From contig JAOAQZ010000020.1 of NCBI GenBank assembly GCA_025210795.1, positions 62,001 through 126,000 on the forward strand: DNA of 64,000 nt, given 5' to 3'. The notes beneath the pieces are model-generated. The model searched no databases and was not told where the DNA came from. It saw only the letters and a list, made by a program, of their open reading frames with translations. Numbering within the stretch: position 1 is the stretch's first letter; each line of letters opens with the position of its first letter. Positions 43,909-51,623 of this stretch are shown in pieces. The DNA comes from Cohaesibacter sp. GTDB lineage: Bacteria > Pseudomonadota > Alphaproteobacteria > Rhizobiales > Cohaesibacteraceae. Position numbers and translations under genes: made by a program.

Positions 43909-44361
43909 TCAGTCCTTCACGTCAATCGCAATCTTGCGGATGACTTTTTCGGGCTCGGGGCGGGCAAGGTCAATCGACAGCAGGCCATCTTTGAGCTCAG
44001 CCCCCAAAATCTCAATGCCTTCTGCCAGTACAAAAGCGCGCTGGAACTGTCGTGCGGCTATGCCGCGATGCAGATAATGGCGATTTTGCTCATCTATCTG
44101 GCGACCCCGGATCACCAATTGGCTGTCTTCAAGGGACACGTCTAGCTGATCGCGGCGAAAGCCTGCAACAGCCAAGGTAATACGCAGAATGTCGCCCGTT
44201 TCCTGATCGTGATCAAGAAACTGGCTATCAGCAGCGACAAGGCGTTCAATGTTGTAGGGAGGATAGCCTTCATTGGCCCCTTTTGTTACGCGATCAAGCA
44301 CGCGTTCAACTTCATCAAACCCCAAAAGAAACGGGCTGGAAAAGGCTGAAATACGAGACAT
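43909..44361 (-). CDS. Hsp20/alpha-crystallin family small heat-shock protein
   Basis: A 150-residue ATP-independent holdase of the IbpA group. The N-terminus SPFLLGFDEVERVLDRVTK and NEGYPPYNIERL is the class A rhizobial pattern. The alpha-crystallin domain runs from about 37 to 125 with VIRGRQ and YLHRGIAARQFQRAFVLAEG, then the GLLSIDLARPEPE strand. The ATG at 44361 is preferred over an in-frame start 13 codons upstream that lacks a ribosome site; AAAGGA precedes the chosen ATG. Paired with DUF1150. Confidence 0.93.
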   Translation of the reverse strand: MSRISAFSSPFLLGFDEVERVLDRVTKGANEGYPPYNIERLVAADSQFLDHDQETGDILRITLAVAGFRRDQLDVSLEDSQLVIRGRQIDEQNRHYLHRGIAARQFQRAFVLAEGIEILGAELKDGLLSIDLARPEPEKVIRKIAIDVKD

Positions 44362-44570
44362 GGGCGGTCCTTTACTCTTAAGCGACACGCAAGGCCCCAA
44401 CTCATCTAACGCATATCTGAACTGGCAACCTTCACACTAAGCCGAACCTTCATCAAGCATTCGGCATTTTCCTCAATATGGGGCCGTTCTCGTCTCTCTT
44501 CAAGTCATGAATTGGATTGTCGTAAATATGCCCAATCCGGATACCATCTTGGTCGGCAAAGGTGGTGGGA

Positions 44571-45113
44571 TCAGGGCAGGATCTCAACCTTGGTGCCAAT
44601 GGGAGTGAGCTTCCAGATCTCCTCAATCTCGTCATTGCTGAGAGCAACACAGCCATCCGTCCAATCATGAGGGAGACGAGAAGGAGCCAGAGGTATGTTT
44701 TTGAGCTGATTGGGCTGACCATGAATGAAAATATCGCCGCCCGGGTTGATCCCCTTGGCCTTTGCGGCCCGGCGCTGTGCGGGCAGGGGATAATCAAGCC
44801 CAAGTGAGAGATGATATTTGGAGCGGCCATTGCGCCGGTTGATGCGATAGATCCCCTCTGGAGTCTTGCCATCACCTTCCTGTGCCTTTTGACCGACAGG
44901 GGCAAAGCCCAGTTTAATGGAGTAGCGCTTAACAAGCGCTCCGCCGCGATAAAGCGATAAAGACCGCGCGGCTTTCTCGACCACAATATGATCAATTCTC
45001 TCACTGTTTGAAGCAAGAGAGGGCGGGGCGGAGATAGCCCGACTTTGCCAGCTTAAAAACCCGATAATGGAGATAAGAATAAGAAAGAAGGGAAAGAGGA
45101 TGCGCGAGATCAT
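44571..45113 (-). CDS. YafK-like L,D-transpeptidase-fold (YkuD) protein
   Basis: A 180-residue exported protein with a hydrophobic N-terminal anchor (ILFPFFLILISIIGFLSW). The YkuD fold shows GDGKTPEGIYRINRRN, then GDIFIHGQPN and the catalytic segment WTDGCVALSNDEIEEIW with the active cysteine. Alanine instead of arginine after GCV is the variant seen in the YafK/ErfK-like branch, some of whose members hydrolyse rather than form L,D cross-links or cleave the Lpp-peptidoglycan bond. A cell-wall role is secure; the exact reaction is not. Confidence 0.88.
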   Translation of the reverse strand: MISRILFPFFLILISIIGFLSWQSRAISAPPSLASNSERIDHIVVEKAARSLSLYRGGALVKRYSIKLGFAPVGQKAQEGDGKTPEGIYRINRRNGRSKYHLSLGLDYPLPAQRRAAKAKGINPGGDIFIHGQPNQLKNIPLAPSRLPHDWTDGCVALSNDEIEEIWKLTPIGTKVEILP

Positions 45114-45240
45114 GAGAAACCTGAGCCAAAAACCAAGATGGCCTTCTATGACCGATCATTAAGAACAGAATAGGGCAAGCGCTAAAAGAATGGATGAGAC
45201 TAAGAGTGCTGATGGGGGAAACGCAGGAAAGCACATATAC

Positions 45241-45276
45241 AAAAGGCCGCCGGGACAGACATCCGCAGCGGCCTTT
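45241..45276 (-). terminator. Terminator-like hairpin after gcrA
   Basis: AAAGGCCGC (45242-45250) and GCGGCCTTT (45268-45276) form a perfect 9-bp stem with a 17-nt loop, 35 bp after the gcrA stop; the minus-strand tail is TTTTGTAT. Confidence 0.65.
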
Positions 45277-45310
45277 GTGAAAATATCGAGCGCTTTAACC
45301 GCTTCTTGCT

Positions 45311-45826
45311 TTAGCCAACCTTTTTGCGGCGACGATCAGCACTTGGCTGATAGGCGATTTCCGCATGATATTTGCAATAAGGGGCACCAGCTTCTGATTT
45401 ATGGCCGCAGAAATGGAAATCCCCGTCACCTGGATCACCGATTGGCCATTTGCAGGTATTCTCGGTAAGGGTCAGGATGGAAGCGCGTTTGGAAATGGGC
45501 ACAACGACCGCATCTTCCTGTGGCTTTTCCTTTGGCTTGGCTTGAGGGGCTGCTTGTGGCTTTGCCTCTGCCTTCAGCGCAGTTGCCCCAACAGTTGGAG
45601 CGGAAGCGCTGGTCTGACGAGCCGGACGGCTGGTCTGGCTACGGCTTCTACGTGCCCGCTGGGTGGTGGTTGTGGTCTTTGCCCGACCGGACAGACCAAG
45701 ACGATGAACCTTGCCAATCACAGCATTGCGCGTCACTCCGCCAAGTTCCGCTGCAACCTGACTGGCGCTCAGTCCATCAGTCCATAATTTTTTCAACAAT
45801 TCGACGCGTTCGTCAGTCCAAGACAT
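45311..45826 (-). CDS. gcrA: GcrA cell-cycle regulator
   Basis: A 171-residue alphaproteobacterial regulator that binds sigma-70 holoenzyme and CcrM-methylated GANTC promoters. The N-terminal DNA-binding region MSWTDERVELLKKLW, LSASQVAAELGGVTRNAVIG and KVHRLGLSGR is unmistakable. A variable Gln/Ala/Pro/Thr-rich linker follows (about 55-125), then the conserved C-terminal sigma-interaction domain CKWPIGDPGDGDFHFCGH, closing PYCKYHAEIAYQP. Two GAATC sites lie in its upstream region. Confidence 0.97.
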   Translation of the reverse strand: MSWTDERVELLKKLWTDGLSASQVAAELGGVTRNAVIGKVHRLGLSGRAKTTTTTQRARRSRSQTSRPARQTSASAPTVGATALKAEAKPQAAPQAKPKEKPQEDAVVVPISKRASILTLTENTCKWPIGDPGDGDFHFCGHKSEAGAPYCKYHAEIAYQPSADRRRKKVG

Positions 45827-46128
45827 TCTTTGGCCTCCGTCTAGACTGTAAAATTTGACACAAAACTCCCGTTATCGGTCGCGCATAGTGCAACCGAGAG
45901 GTGTGCCGTTCTCAAATATATGTGTTTGCCGCACGAGATATAGTGATTAACACTTTGTAAACTACTATATGCCAACGCGTTCCGGCAACAGCACGGCGAA
46001 TCAAAATGGTCCTTTTCCCCAGAATTTCGAATCGGTTGAGCGCGAAAAAATGCTCGCCAAGCTTTTATTTCAATTTTGGGCAAAAAATGTGCATTAACAG
46101 TGGAAAACATGTGCGCAAGCTTGGGATA
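45827..46128. other. gcrA upstream region
   Basis: It should carry the gcrA promoter. Two GAATC sites (GANTC, CcrM targets) occur at 45998-46002 and 46029-46033. No gene is recognisable here. Confidence 0.5.
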
Positions 46129-46319
46129 CACGCTCAGGCGAGCGTGGAGTGATAAACCGCTTATTCATTTCTTACGTATCTTTACATGTATTCAAGCATG
46201 GCGGATTAACCAGCTTTGGGCCACTAGGCAATCGTATGAGTGGCTTTCGCATTGACAAAGCCGGCCATTTCTTGCACAAAGGTGCCTTCTCATTAGCCGC
46301 GGGTTCCGCGGCTTTTTTT
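46129..46319 (+). ncRNA. Candidate small RNA or argD leader
   Basis: About 190 nt between gcrA and argD start with a perfect hairpin CACGCTC-AGGC-GAGCGTG (46129-46146) and end with a strong terminator hairpin and T-run (46295-46319), 48 bp before the argD start. No coding gene fits. A terminator in this position must end something on the plus strand: either an independent small RNA or an attenuated argD leader. No promoter was pinned down. Confidence 0.3.
46295..46319 (+). terminator. Strong rho-independent terminator just upstream of argD
   Basis: AGCCGCGG and CCGCGGCT (46295-46302, 46306-46313) form a perfect 8-bp G/C-rich stem with a GTT loop followed by seven T. There is no upstream plus-strand gene that it could serve. 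Confidence 0.88.
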
Positions 46320-46366
46320 ATTGACATTCTTTGGGAGACCAAGATCTTGGGACGAGGATGCTAACA

Positions 46367-47572
46367 ATGACCCAAAATCCGTTGTTTGCTACTTATGCGC
46401 GTGCTGACCTGGCGTTTGTCCATGGGGAAGGAGCCTGGCTGACGACGGAGGATAACCGACGATTTCTCGATTTTGCGGCAGGGGTTGCCGTAAACAGTCT
46501 CGGTCATGGTCATCCGCATCTTGTCGCCACCTTAAAAGAGCAGGCAGACAAGCTGTGGCATGTTTCCAATCTTTATGACAGTCCCGGTCAGCGCAAGTTG
46601 GGCGAGCGCTTATGCGCGGCCACTTTTGCAGAGAAAGTCTTCTTCACCAATTCTGGTGCCGAAAGTCTGGAATGCGCCATCAAGACCGCACGTCATTATC
46701 ATTTCGCCAATGGTGAGGAAGAGCGCTTTAACATCCTCACCTTTGATGGGGCTTTTCATGGTCGGACCCTTGCCACCATCGCAGCGGGCGGGCAGGCAAA
46801 ATATCTTGAAGGCTTCGGCCCCAAGGCAGCCGGGTTTGAAAATCTGGCTGATACGGATATTGAGCTGGTCAAAAAGTCCGTCGATGAGACAACAGCAGCT
46901 ATCCTGATTGAGCCAATTCAGGGGGAAGGCGGCATTCGCGAGATTGACCCCTCTTTCCTCAAGGCTTTGCGCGCGCTTTGTGATGAGACCGGCACCTTAC
47001 TGATCTTTGATGAAGTGCAAACCGGTGTCGGACGGACCGGCAAGCTGTTTGCCTATGAATGGGCAGGGATTGAACCCGATATCATGGCGATTGCCAAGGG
47101 TATCGGCGGCGGCTTCCCACTTGGGGCTTGCCTTGCCACAGCCAAGGTAGCTGAAAGCATGGTGCCGGGCACCCACGGCTCCACCTATGGCGGCAATCCG
47201 CTTGCCACAGCGGTTGGCAATGCAGTGCTGGATGTGGTGCTCGAAGACGGCTTCTTGCAACAAGTGCAGGCCACCGGCCTTCTTCTCAAGCAAAAACTGG
47301 CCGCTCTTGCCGATAGTCATCCCGACCTTGTTGAAATGGTCCGCGGTGAAGGCCTTTTGCTGGGCCTTAAATGCAAAATGGCACCAGCGGGACTTCTTGC
47401 CAAAGTGCGCGAGCATGGCCTGTTGACCGTGCCGGCAGGCGATAATGTCCTGCGCCTGCTGCCACCTTTGACCATCGGTCGCGAAGAAATTGATTTTGCC
47501 ATTTCTGCTTTGGATGCCGCCCTTAATGAGGTGCGGGATGACATGTCCAAGGCAGACCGGAACGAACAGTAA
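46367..47572 (+). CDS. argD: Acetylornithine/succinyldiaminopimelate aminotransferase
   Basis: Class III PLP aminotransferase of 401 residues in arginine (and possibly lysine) synthesis. Seen are [63 protein letters not shown], and the PLP lysine in [14 protein letters not shown]. The ATG at 46367 lies 9 nt after GACGAGG; an ATG three codons upstream overlaps that site. It is immediately followed by argF, 19 bp away, in one operon with hslO, the usual Hyphomicrobiales order. Confidence 0.96.
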   Translation: MTQNPLFATYARADLAFVHGEGAWLTTEDNRRFLDFAAGVAVNSLGHGHPHLVATLKEQADKLWHVSNLYDSPGQRKLGERLCAATFAEKVFFTNSGAESLECAIKTARHYHFANGEEERFNILTFDGAFHGRTLATIAAGGQAKYLEGFGPKAAGFENLADTDIELVKKSVDETTAAILIEPIQGEGGIREIDPSFLKALRALCDETGTLLIFDEVQTGVGRTGKLFAYEWAGIEPDIMAIAKGIGGGFPLGACLATAKVAESMVPGTHGSTYGGNPLATAVGNAVLDVVLEDGFLQQVQATGLLLKQKLAALADSHPDLVEMVRGEGLLLGLKCKMAPAGLLAKVREHGLLTVPAGDNVLRLLPPLTIGREEIDFAISALDAALNEVRDDMSKADRNEQ

Positions 47573-47591
47573 CGAAAAGGGGATTGGATCT

Positions 47592-48530
47592 ATGACGAAC
47601 AGTCCTGTACGCCATTTTCTTGACATTGAAGGCATGGAAACGGCAGAGCTGAAAGACATTCTCAAAACGGCCCACGCAATCAAGGATGCGCGCAAAAGCA
47701 AGCGCCGCTCTGATCTGCTTGAGGACCAAACCCTTGCCATGATCTTTGACAAGCCCTCCACCCGCACCCGTGTCTCCTTTGATGTTGGTATGCGCGAGCT
47801 GGGTGGTGAGCCTTTGATGCTGACCGGAGCAGAAATGCAGCTCGGTCGCGGTGAAAGCATCGCCGATACCGCGCAGGTTTTGTCTCGCTTTGTGGATGCC
47901 ATCATGATCCGCATGCTGGACCATGAGGCTGTGTGCGAACTGGCTAAAAATGCCACTGTTCCGGTGATCAACGCGCTGACTTATTATTCCCACCCCTGCC
48001 AGATTATGGCGGATATCATGACCTACGAGGAGCATCGCGGCTCGCTCGAAGGCAAAACCGTGACCTGGGTTGGCGATTATAACAATGTGCTGGTCTCGTG
48101 GCTTCATGCAGCCGAGCATTTTGATTTCACCATCAAGGTGGCTGTGCCGTCCGAGCTGATGGAAAGCATGGACGAGATCAATCGCCTCAAAGACAAGGGC
48201 CTGCGCATCGAAATGTGCGACACAGCCCAAGAGGCAGCCACCGGCTCCGATCTGATTATCACCGATACATGGGTTTCCATGGGCGATGAAGATGCAGAAC
48301 GTCGTCACAACCTCTTGAAACCCTATCAGGTGAATACCAGATTGATGGAAATGGCCAACAAAGATGCCCTCTTCATGCATTGCCTGCCTGCCCACCGGGG
48401 CGAGGAAGTGACCGATGAGGTAATCGATGGGCCGCAATCGGTGGTCTTTGACGAAGCAGAAAATCGCCTGCATGCCCAAAAAGGGGTGCTGGCATGGTGC
48501 TTCCACAAGGCTCAAGGCGATATGAGCTAA
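47592..48530 (+). CDS. argF: Ornithine carbamoyltransferase
   Basis: Transferase of 312 residues forming citrulline from ornithine and carbamoyl phosphate. The carbamoyl-phosphate site is [26 protein letters not shown] and the ornithine loop [13 protein letters not shown] are intact. The ATG at 47592 begins [12 protein letters not shown], the family N-terminus; an earlier in-frame start lies inside argD. Cytoplasmic; likely a trimer. Confidence 0.97.
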   Translation: MTNSPVRHFLDIEGMETAELKDILKTAHAIKDARKSKRRSDLLEDQTLAMIFDKPSTRTRVSFDVGMRELGGEPLMLTGAEMQLGRGESIADTAQVLSRFVDAIMIRMLDHEAVCELAKNATVPVINALTYYSHPCQIMADIMTYEEHRGSLEGKTVTWVGDYNNVLVSWLHAAEHFDFTIKVAVPSELMESMDEINRLKDKGLRIEMCDTAQEAATGSDLIITDTWVSMGDEDAERRHNLLKPYQVNTRLMEMANKDALFMHCLPAHRGEEVTDEVIDGPQSVVFDEAENRLHAQKGVLAWCFHKAQGDMS

Positions 48531-48625
48531 TCCCTCATTTGAAACGCCAGCCATAAAAGTTTACCAAGGGGTGGATGCGATCGGTCGCATCTGCCCTTTG
48601 CCGTTTGACAGGAAACAGCTTGATC

Positions 48626-49621
48626 ATGACCGAAGCCAACACAGAACAGGCACAAAGCCTCCAGCTTGACCGCATTCTCCCCTTTCAGGTCGACGGGCTG
48701 GATGTTCGTGGCCGCATGGTTCACCTCAATGAAACAATCACCGCCATCATTGAGCGCCATGATTATCCAGAGCCGGTCAATCGTTTGCTGGCCGAGGCTG
48801 TGGCCCTGACCGCACTTTTGGGCTCGTCGCTGAAATTTGAAGGCAAATTCATCTTGCAGGTGCAAAGCGAAGGAGCCGTGAGTGTCATGGTGGTGGATTA
48901 TACTGCTCCTGATGCTGTGCGGGCCTATTTGCGCTATGACGAGGACGCTTTGGCAAATCTGGTTGCCAAAGGCACCACAAAGCCGGAAGATCTGCTGGGC
49001 AAAGGGCATTTGGTCATGACCATTGACCAAGGCCAGTATATGAACCGCTATCAAGGGGTTGTCGCCTTAACGGGTCAGTCTCTTGAGCGTGTGGCCCATG
49101 ACTATTTCATGCAATCAGAGCAGCTGCCGACCCTTGTGCGTCTTGCCGCAAGCGAAATGATGCAGCCCGGTAAGGATGGCGCGGCCAAATCAAGCTGGAT
49201 GGCGGGCGGCTTGCTCGTGCAATATCTGCCGGAAAGCTCCAAGGATATACCCCATCGTGATTTGCATCCCGGTGATCATCCTGATCCTGAGCAGCAGGGA
49301 GAGGCCTATCACGAGGAAGTGGATGCATGGCGCGAGACGGAAGCCCTTATCGGCACCATTCAGGATCACGAGCTGGTTGACCCGCAAGTCTCGGCAGAGC
49401 GGTTGCTCTATCGCCTGTTCCATGAGCGGGACCCGCGCGTCTTTGATGCCTCGTCAATCAAGCATCAATGCAGCTGCTCGTCAGAGCGTATCGAGGCTAT
49501 GATGGGTAACTTCAAACGCGAAGAAGTTGAAGACATGGTCGTTGATGGGCAGATCGATGTAAAATGCGAGTTTTGCGGGGTCAGCTATCACTTTGACCCC
49601 AAGCCATGGCTTGAAAAATAA
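48626..49621 (+). CDS. hslO: Hsp33 redox-regulated chaperone
   Basis: A 331-residue holdase activated by oxidative unfolding. The N-terminal domain has LLGSSLKFEGKFILQVQSEGA and the GQYMNRYQGVVALTGQ element. The C-terminal zinc switch has four cysteines as HQCSCSSERI and CEFCGVSY (about residues 277-320). An insertion HPGDHPDPEQQGEAYHEE near residue 215 is longer than in E. coli. The ATG at 48626 is taken as the start. It closes the argD-argF-hslO operon with a strong terminator. Confidence 0.95.
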   Translation: MTEANTEQAQSLQLDRILPFQVDGLDVRGRMVHLNETITAIIERHDYPEPVNRLLAEAVALTALLGSSLKFEGKFILQVQSEGAVSVMVVDYTAPDAVRAYLRYDEDALANLVAKGTTKPEDLLGKGHLVMTIDQGQYMNRYQGVVALTGQSLERVAHDYFMQSEQLPTLVRLAASEMMQPGKDGAAKSSWMAGGLLVQYLPESSKDIPHRDLHPGDHPDPEQQGEAYHEEVDAWRETEALIGTIQDHELVDPQVSAERLLYRLFHERDPRVFDASSIKHQCSCSSERIEAMMGNFKREEVEDMVVDGQIDVKCEFCGVSYHFDPKPWLEK

Positions 49622-50126
49622 GCAACGTAAACCCCGCCTTGAGCAAAGCTGAAGGCGGGGTTTTTTATGCGCTTTTCCTGGCTTCTGTCTCGTTTGATTG
49701 GTCTTGCAATCAAACCCAAAATCCGGCTTCCCCCTCCTGCCAGCACGGCAAAAAGAGTCGCTGATTGTAACAACCGCCAGAAGGCGGCGACATTTGGTTA
49801 CAAAAATCTGGCGCAAAGCCTGAGCGGCAATCTTGACCCTTGCTGCCTTTCCCGTGTCAAATATCAGCAACTGACGGAATGCTTGCCATTTGTCATAAAT
49901 TTAAAGGATGCGGCAGGCACCCGACGGCATGTGCTACAATTTGCGCACGGGATACGGCATGGAAATGCCGCACTCTTGTGACTAAGTTCTTATTTTAGCA
50001 TTTTGCTATCTATCTTTGGGGCAGAGTGCTTAGCGCAAGGGTTGGGCCATGACCAATGACCCAATCCATTGCTGGACCTAATAGCTGAATGCGCCCACCG
50101 GCCAAGCCGAATATGACAAGTCAAGT
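49622..50126. other. Structured intergenic region between hslO and the efflux genes
   Basis: After the hslO terminator this 460-bp stretch contains several hairpins: GTTTGATTG/CAATCAAAC at 49692-49715; a nested TTGTAAC...GTTACAA with inner CCGCC-AGAA-GGCGG at 49765-49803; CGGCAT-GGAA-ATGCCG at 49955-49970. An imperfect palindrome TTGGG...CCCAA at 50042-50064 is an operator candidate for the efflux pair. The 104-residue frame inside has no family features. A small RNA is possible. Confidence 0.4.
49629..49666 (+). terminator. Rho-independent terminator of the argD-argF-hslO operon
   Basis: AAACCCCGCCTT (49629-49640) pairs with AAGGCGGGGTTT (49652-49663), followed by TTT and more T. Confidence 0.93.
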
Positions 50127-51623
50127 ATGACTGGAAGCAAGATCGTGACCCAAGAGCCTCATCACCCTCTGACAGGACAAAGACAACCAACCATGACGTC
50201 TGACCGGTTATCAAACAAGCGCCCCACCGCCAAGCGTACTTACGGTTTGCGCGCCGTATTGCGCTGGATTGCGCGTCTGCTTCTGCCCTTGGCTGTCATT
50301 GCCGCAACGGGATTTGTCTTCAAGGCCTTGGTTGCTTCAAAGCCGGAGGTAAAAAAACGTCCGGCGCGAGAGGTTGCCTATGCTGTCCAGACCCGCCCGG
50401 TCAAACCTGCATCCATCCAGCCTCACATCACCCTGTTTGGCACAGTCTCGGCTGCCCGCTCGGTTGATCTGCGCGCCTTGGTCGGCGGCGAGGTCATCTG
50501 GGTCAATCCAGGTCTTGCAGAGGGGCAGGTTCTGGAAGAGGGGGAAGCCTTGGTCCGTATTGATGCCTTTGATTATGAAGGTGCGGTGCGCGAGGCAAAG
50601 GCCAATCTGGCCGAAGCAACGGCTAAAATGACGGAAACCCGCGCCACGATTGCGTCCGAAACCTCGGCCATAGCCCGCCTTAAAGAACAGGCTGAACTGG
50701 CAGAGCGGGATCTGGAACGTGCGCGCAAATTGGTCAAAAGCGGCTCCCTGACGGTCCAATCCCTTGAAAGCCGCACCCTCGTTCTCTCCCAGCGCGAGCA
50801 GGCGGTGGAAGCGCGCAGCAACAATCTGACTGTGCTCAAAGCCAAGGTCGAACAGCTCAAGGCAAACTCCGAGCGCCTGCAATGGCGGCTGGATCAGGCC
50901 GAGCGCAATCTCGTCAATACCAACCTCAAAGCCCCTTTCACCGGTCTCGTGCAAAAGAAGAATGTTGATCTGGGCCGCAATGTTTCAGGCAATGACAGTC
51001 TGGTCACCATGTATGATCCCGGGCAAATGGATGTTCGCTTCACCTTATCGGATGCGCAATATGGGCGCCTGATTTCAGGGGGCAAGGATCTGGTTGGCTC
51101 GCCCATTACTGTCAATTGGCGGCTTGGGGATGATATCCAGACCCATCGTGCCACTATCGAGCGGATTACCCCCGAAATTGACGCCACCAATGGCGGCATT
51201 GAGGTCTTTGCGCGCCTGTCAAAAGAGGCGGGCCTGCGCTCTGGCACCTTTGTTGAGCTGTCCGTGCCGGACAAGACTTACACAGGAGTGATCCGTGTGC
51301 CGCAAGCGGCCATCTATGATGATAACCGTCTCTATATAGCCGATGCTGACAGCCGTATGGTCTCACATAAGGTTGAGATCAAGGCCTATCTTGGCGACGA
51401 TGTTTTGGTCGATGCAAGTCCTCTGGATGAGGGGGCTTTGGTGATCACCACGCGGATTGCGGAAGCTGGGGATGGCCTTAAAGTCATTCTGCCCGGTCAA
51501 AGCCAAAAGCGCGCCGGACAACAACAGGGAAAGCAAAAGGGAAATCAGCAGGGCGAAGAGACCGGAAAACAGGTCGGCAGCAAAGCCGGAGCGCAAGCTA
51601 AGACAGGCGGGGCGAAGCAATGA
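50127..51623 (+). CDS. RND efflux periplasmic adaptor (membrane fusion protein)
   Basis: A 498-residue adaptor with an N-terminal membrane anchor (LLLPLAVIAATGFVFKAL, about residues 50-70). The barrel-sandwich half VSAARSVDLRALVGGEVIWVNP leads into alpha-helical hairpins (about 160-270), and LKAPFTGLVQKKNVDLG completes the lipoyl motif. A beta-barrel and a membrane-proximal domain follow. The C-terminus is an unusual Gln/Lys/Gly-rich tail (about 455-498). It couples the permease to an outer-membrane TolC-type channel, not present here. The start is uncertain; ATG at 50193 is an alternative. It overlaps the permease gene by 4 bp. Confidence 0.93.
   Translation: MTGSKIVTQEPHHPLTGQRQPTMTSDRLSNKRPTAKRTYGLRAVLRWIARLLLPLAVIAATGFVFKALVASKPEVKKRPAREVAYAVQTRPVKPASIQPHITLFGTVSAARSVDLRALVGGEVIWVNPGLAEGQVLEEGEALVRIDAFDYEGAVREAKANLAEATAKMTETRATIASETSAIARLKEQAELAERDLERARKLVKSGSLTVQSLESRTLVLSQREQAVEARSNNLTVLKAKVEQLKANSERLQWRLDQAERNLVNTNLKAPFTGLVQKKNVDLGRNVSGNDSLVTMYDPGQMDVRFTLSDAQYGRLISGGKDLVGSPITVNWRLGDDIQTHRATIERITPEIDATNGGIEVFARLSKEAGLRSGTFVELSVPDKTYTGVIRVPQAAIYDDNRLYIADADSRMVSHKVEIKAYLGDDVLVDASPLDEGALVITTRIAEAGDGLKVILPGQSQKRAGQQQGKQKGNQQGEETGKQVGSKAGAQAKTGGAKQ

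Noticed and set aside
44362..44460. ROSE-type RNA thermometer before hsp20
   Set aside because: No conserved U(U/C)GCU element pairing with the ribosome site could be found in the leader.
47523..48554. Minus-strand frame of 343 codons across argF
   Set aside because: Opposite strand to a complete argF gene; the product is low-complexity and resembles nothing known.
49667..49981. Possible 104-residue protein after hslO
   Set aside because: Starts within the terminator tail, has no ribosome site, no hydrophobic or domain pattern, and covers several hairpins, so it is better seen as non-coding.
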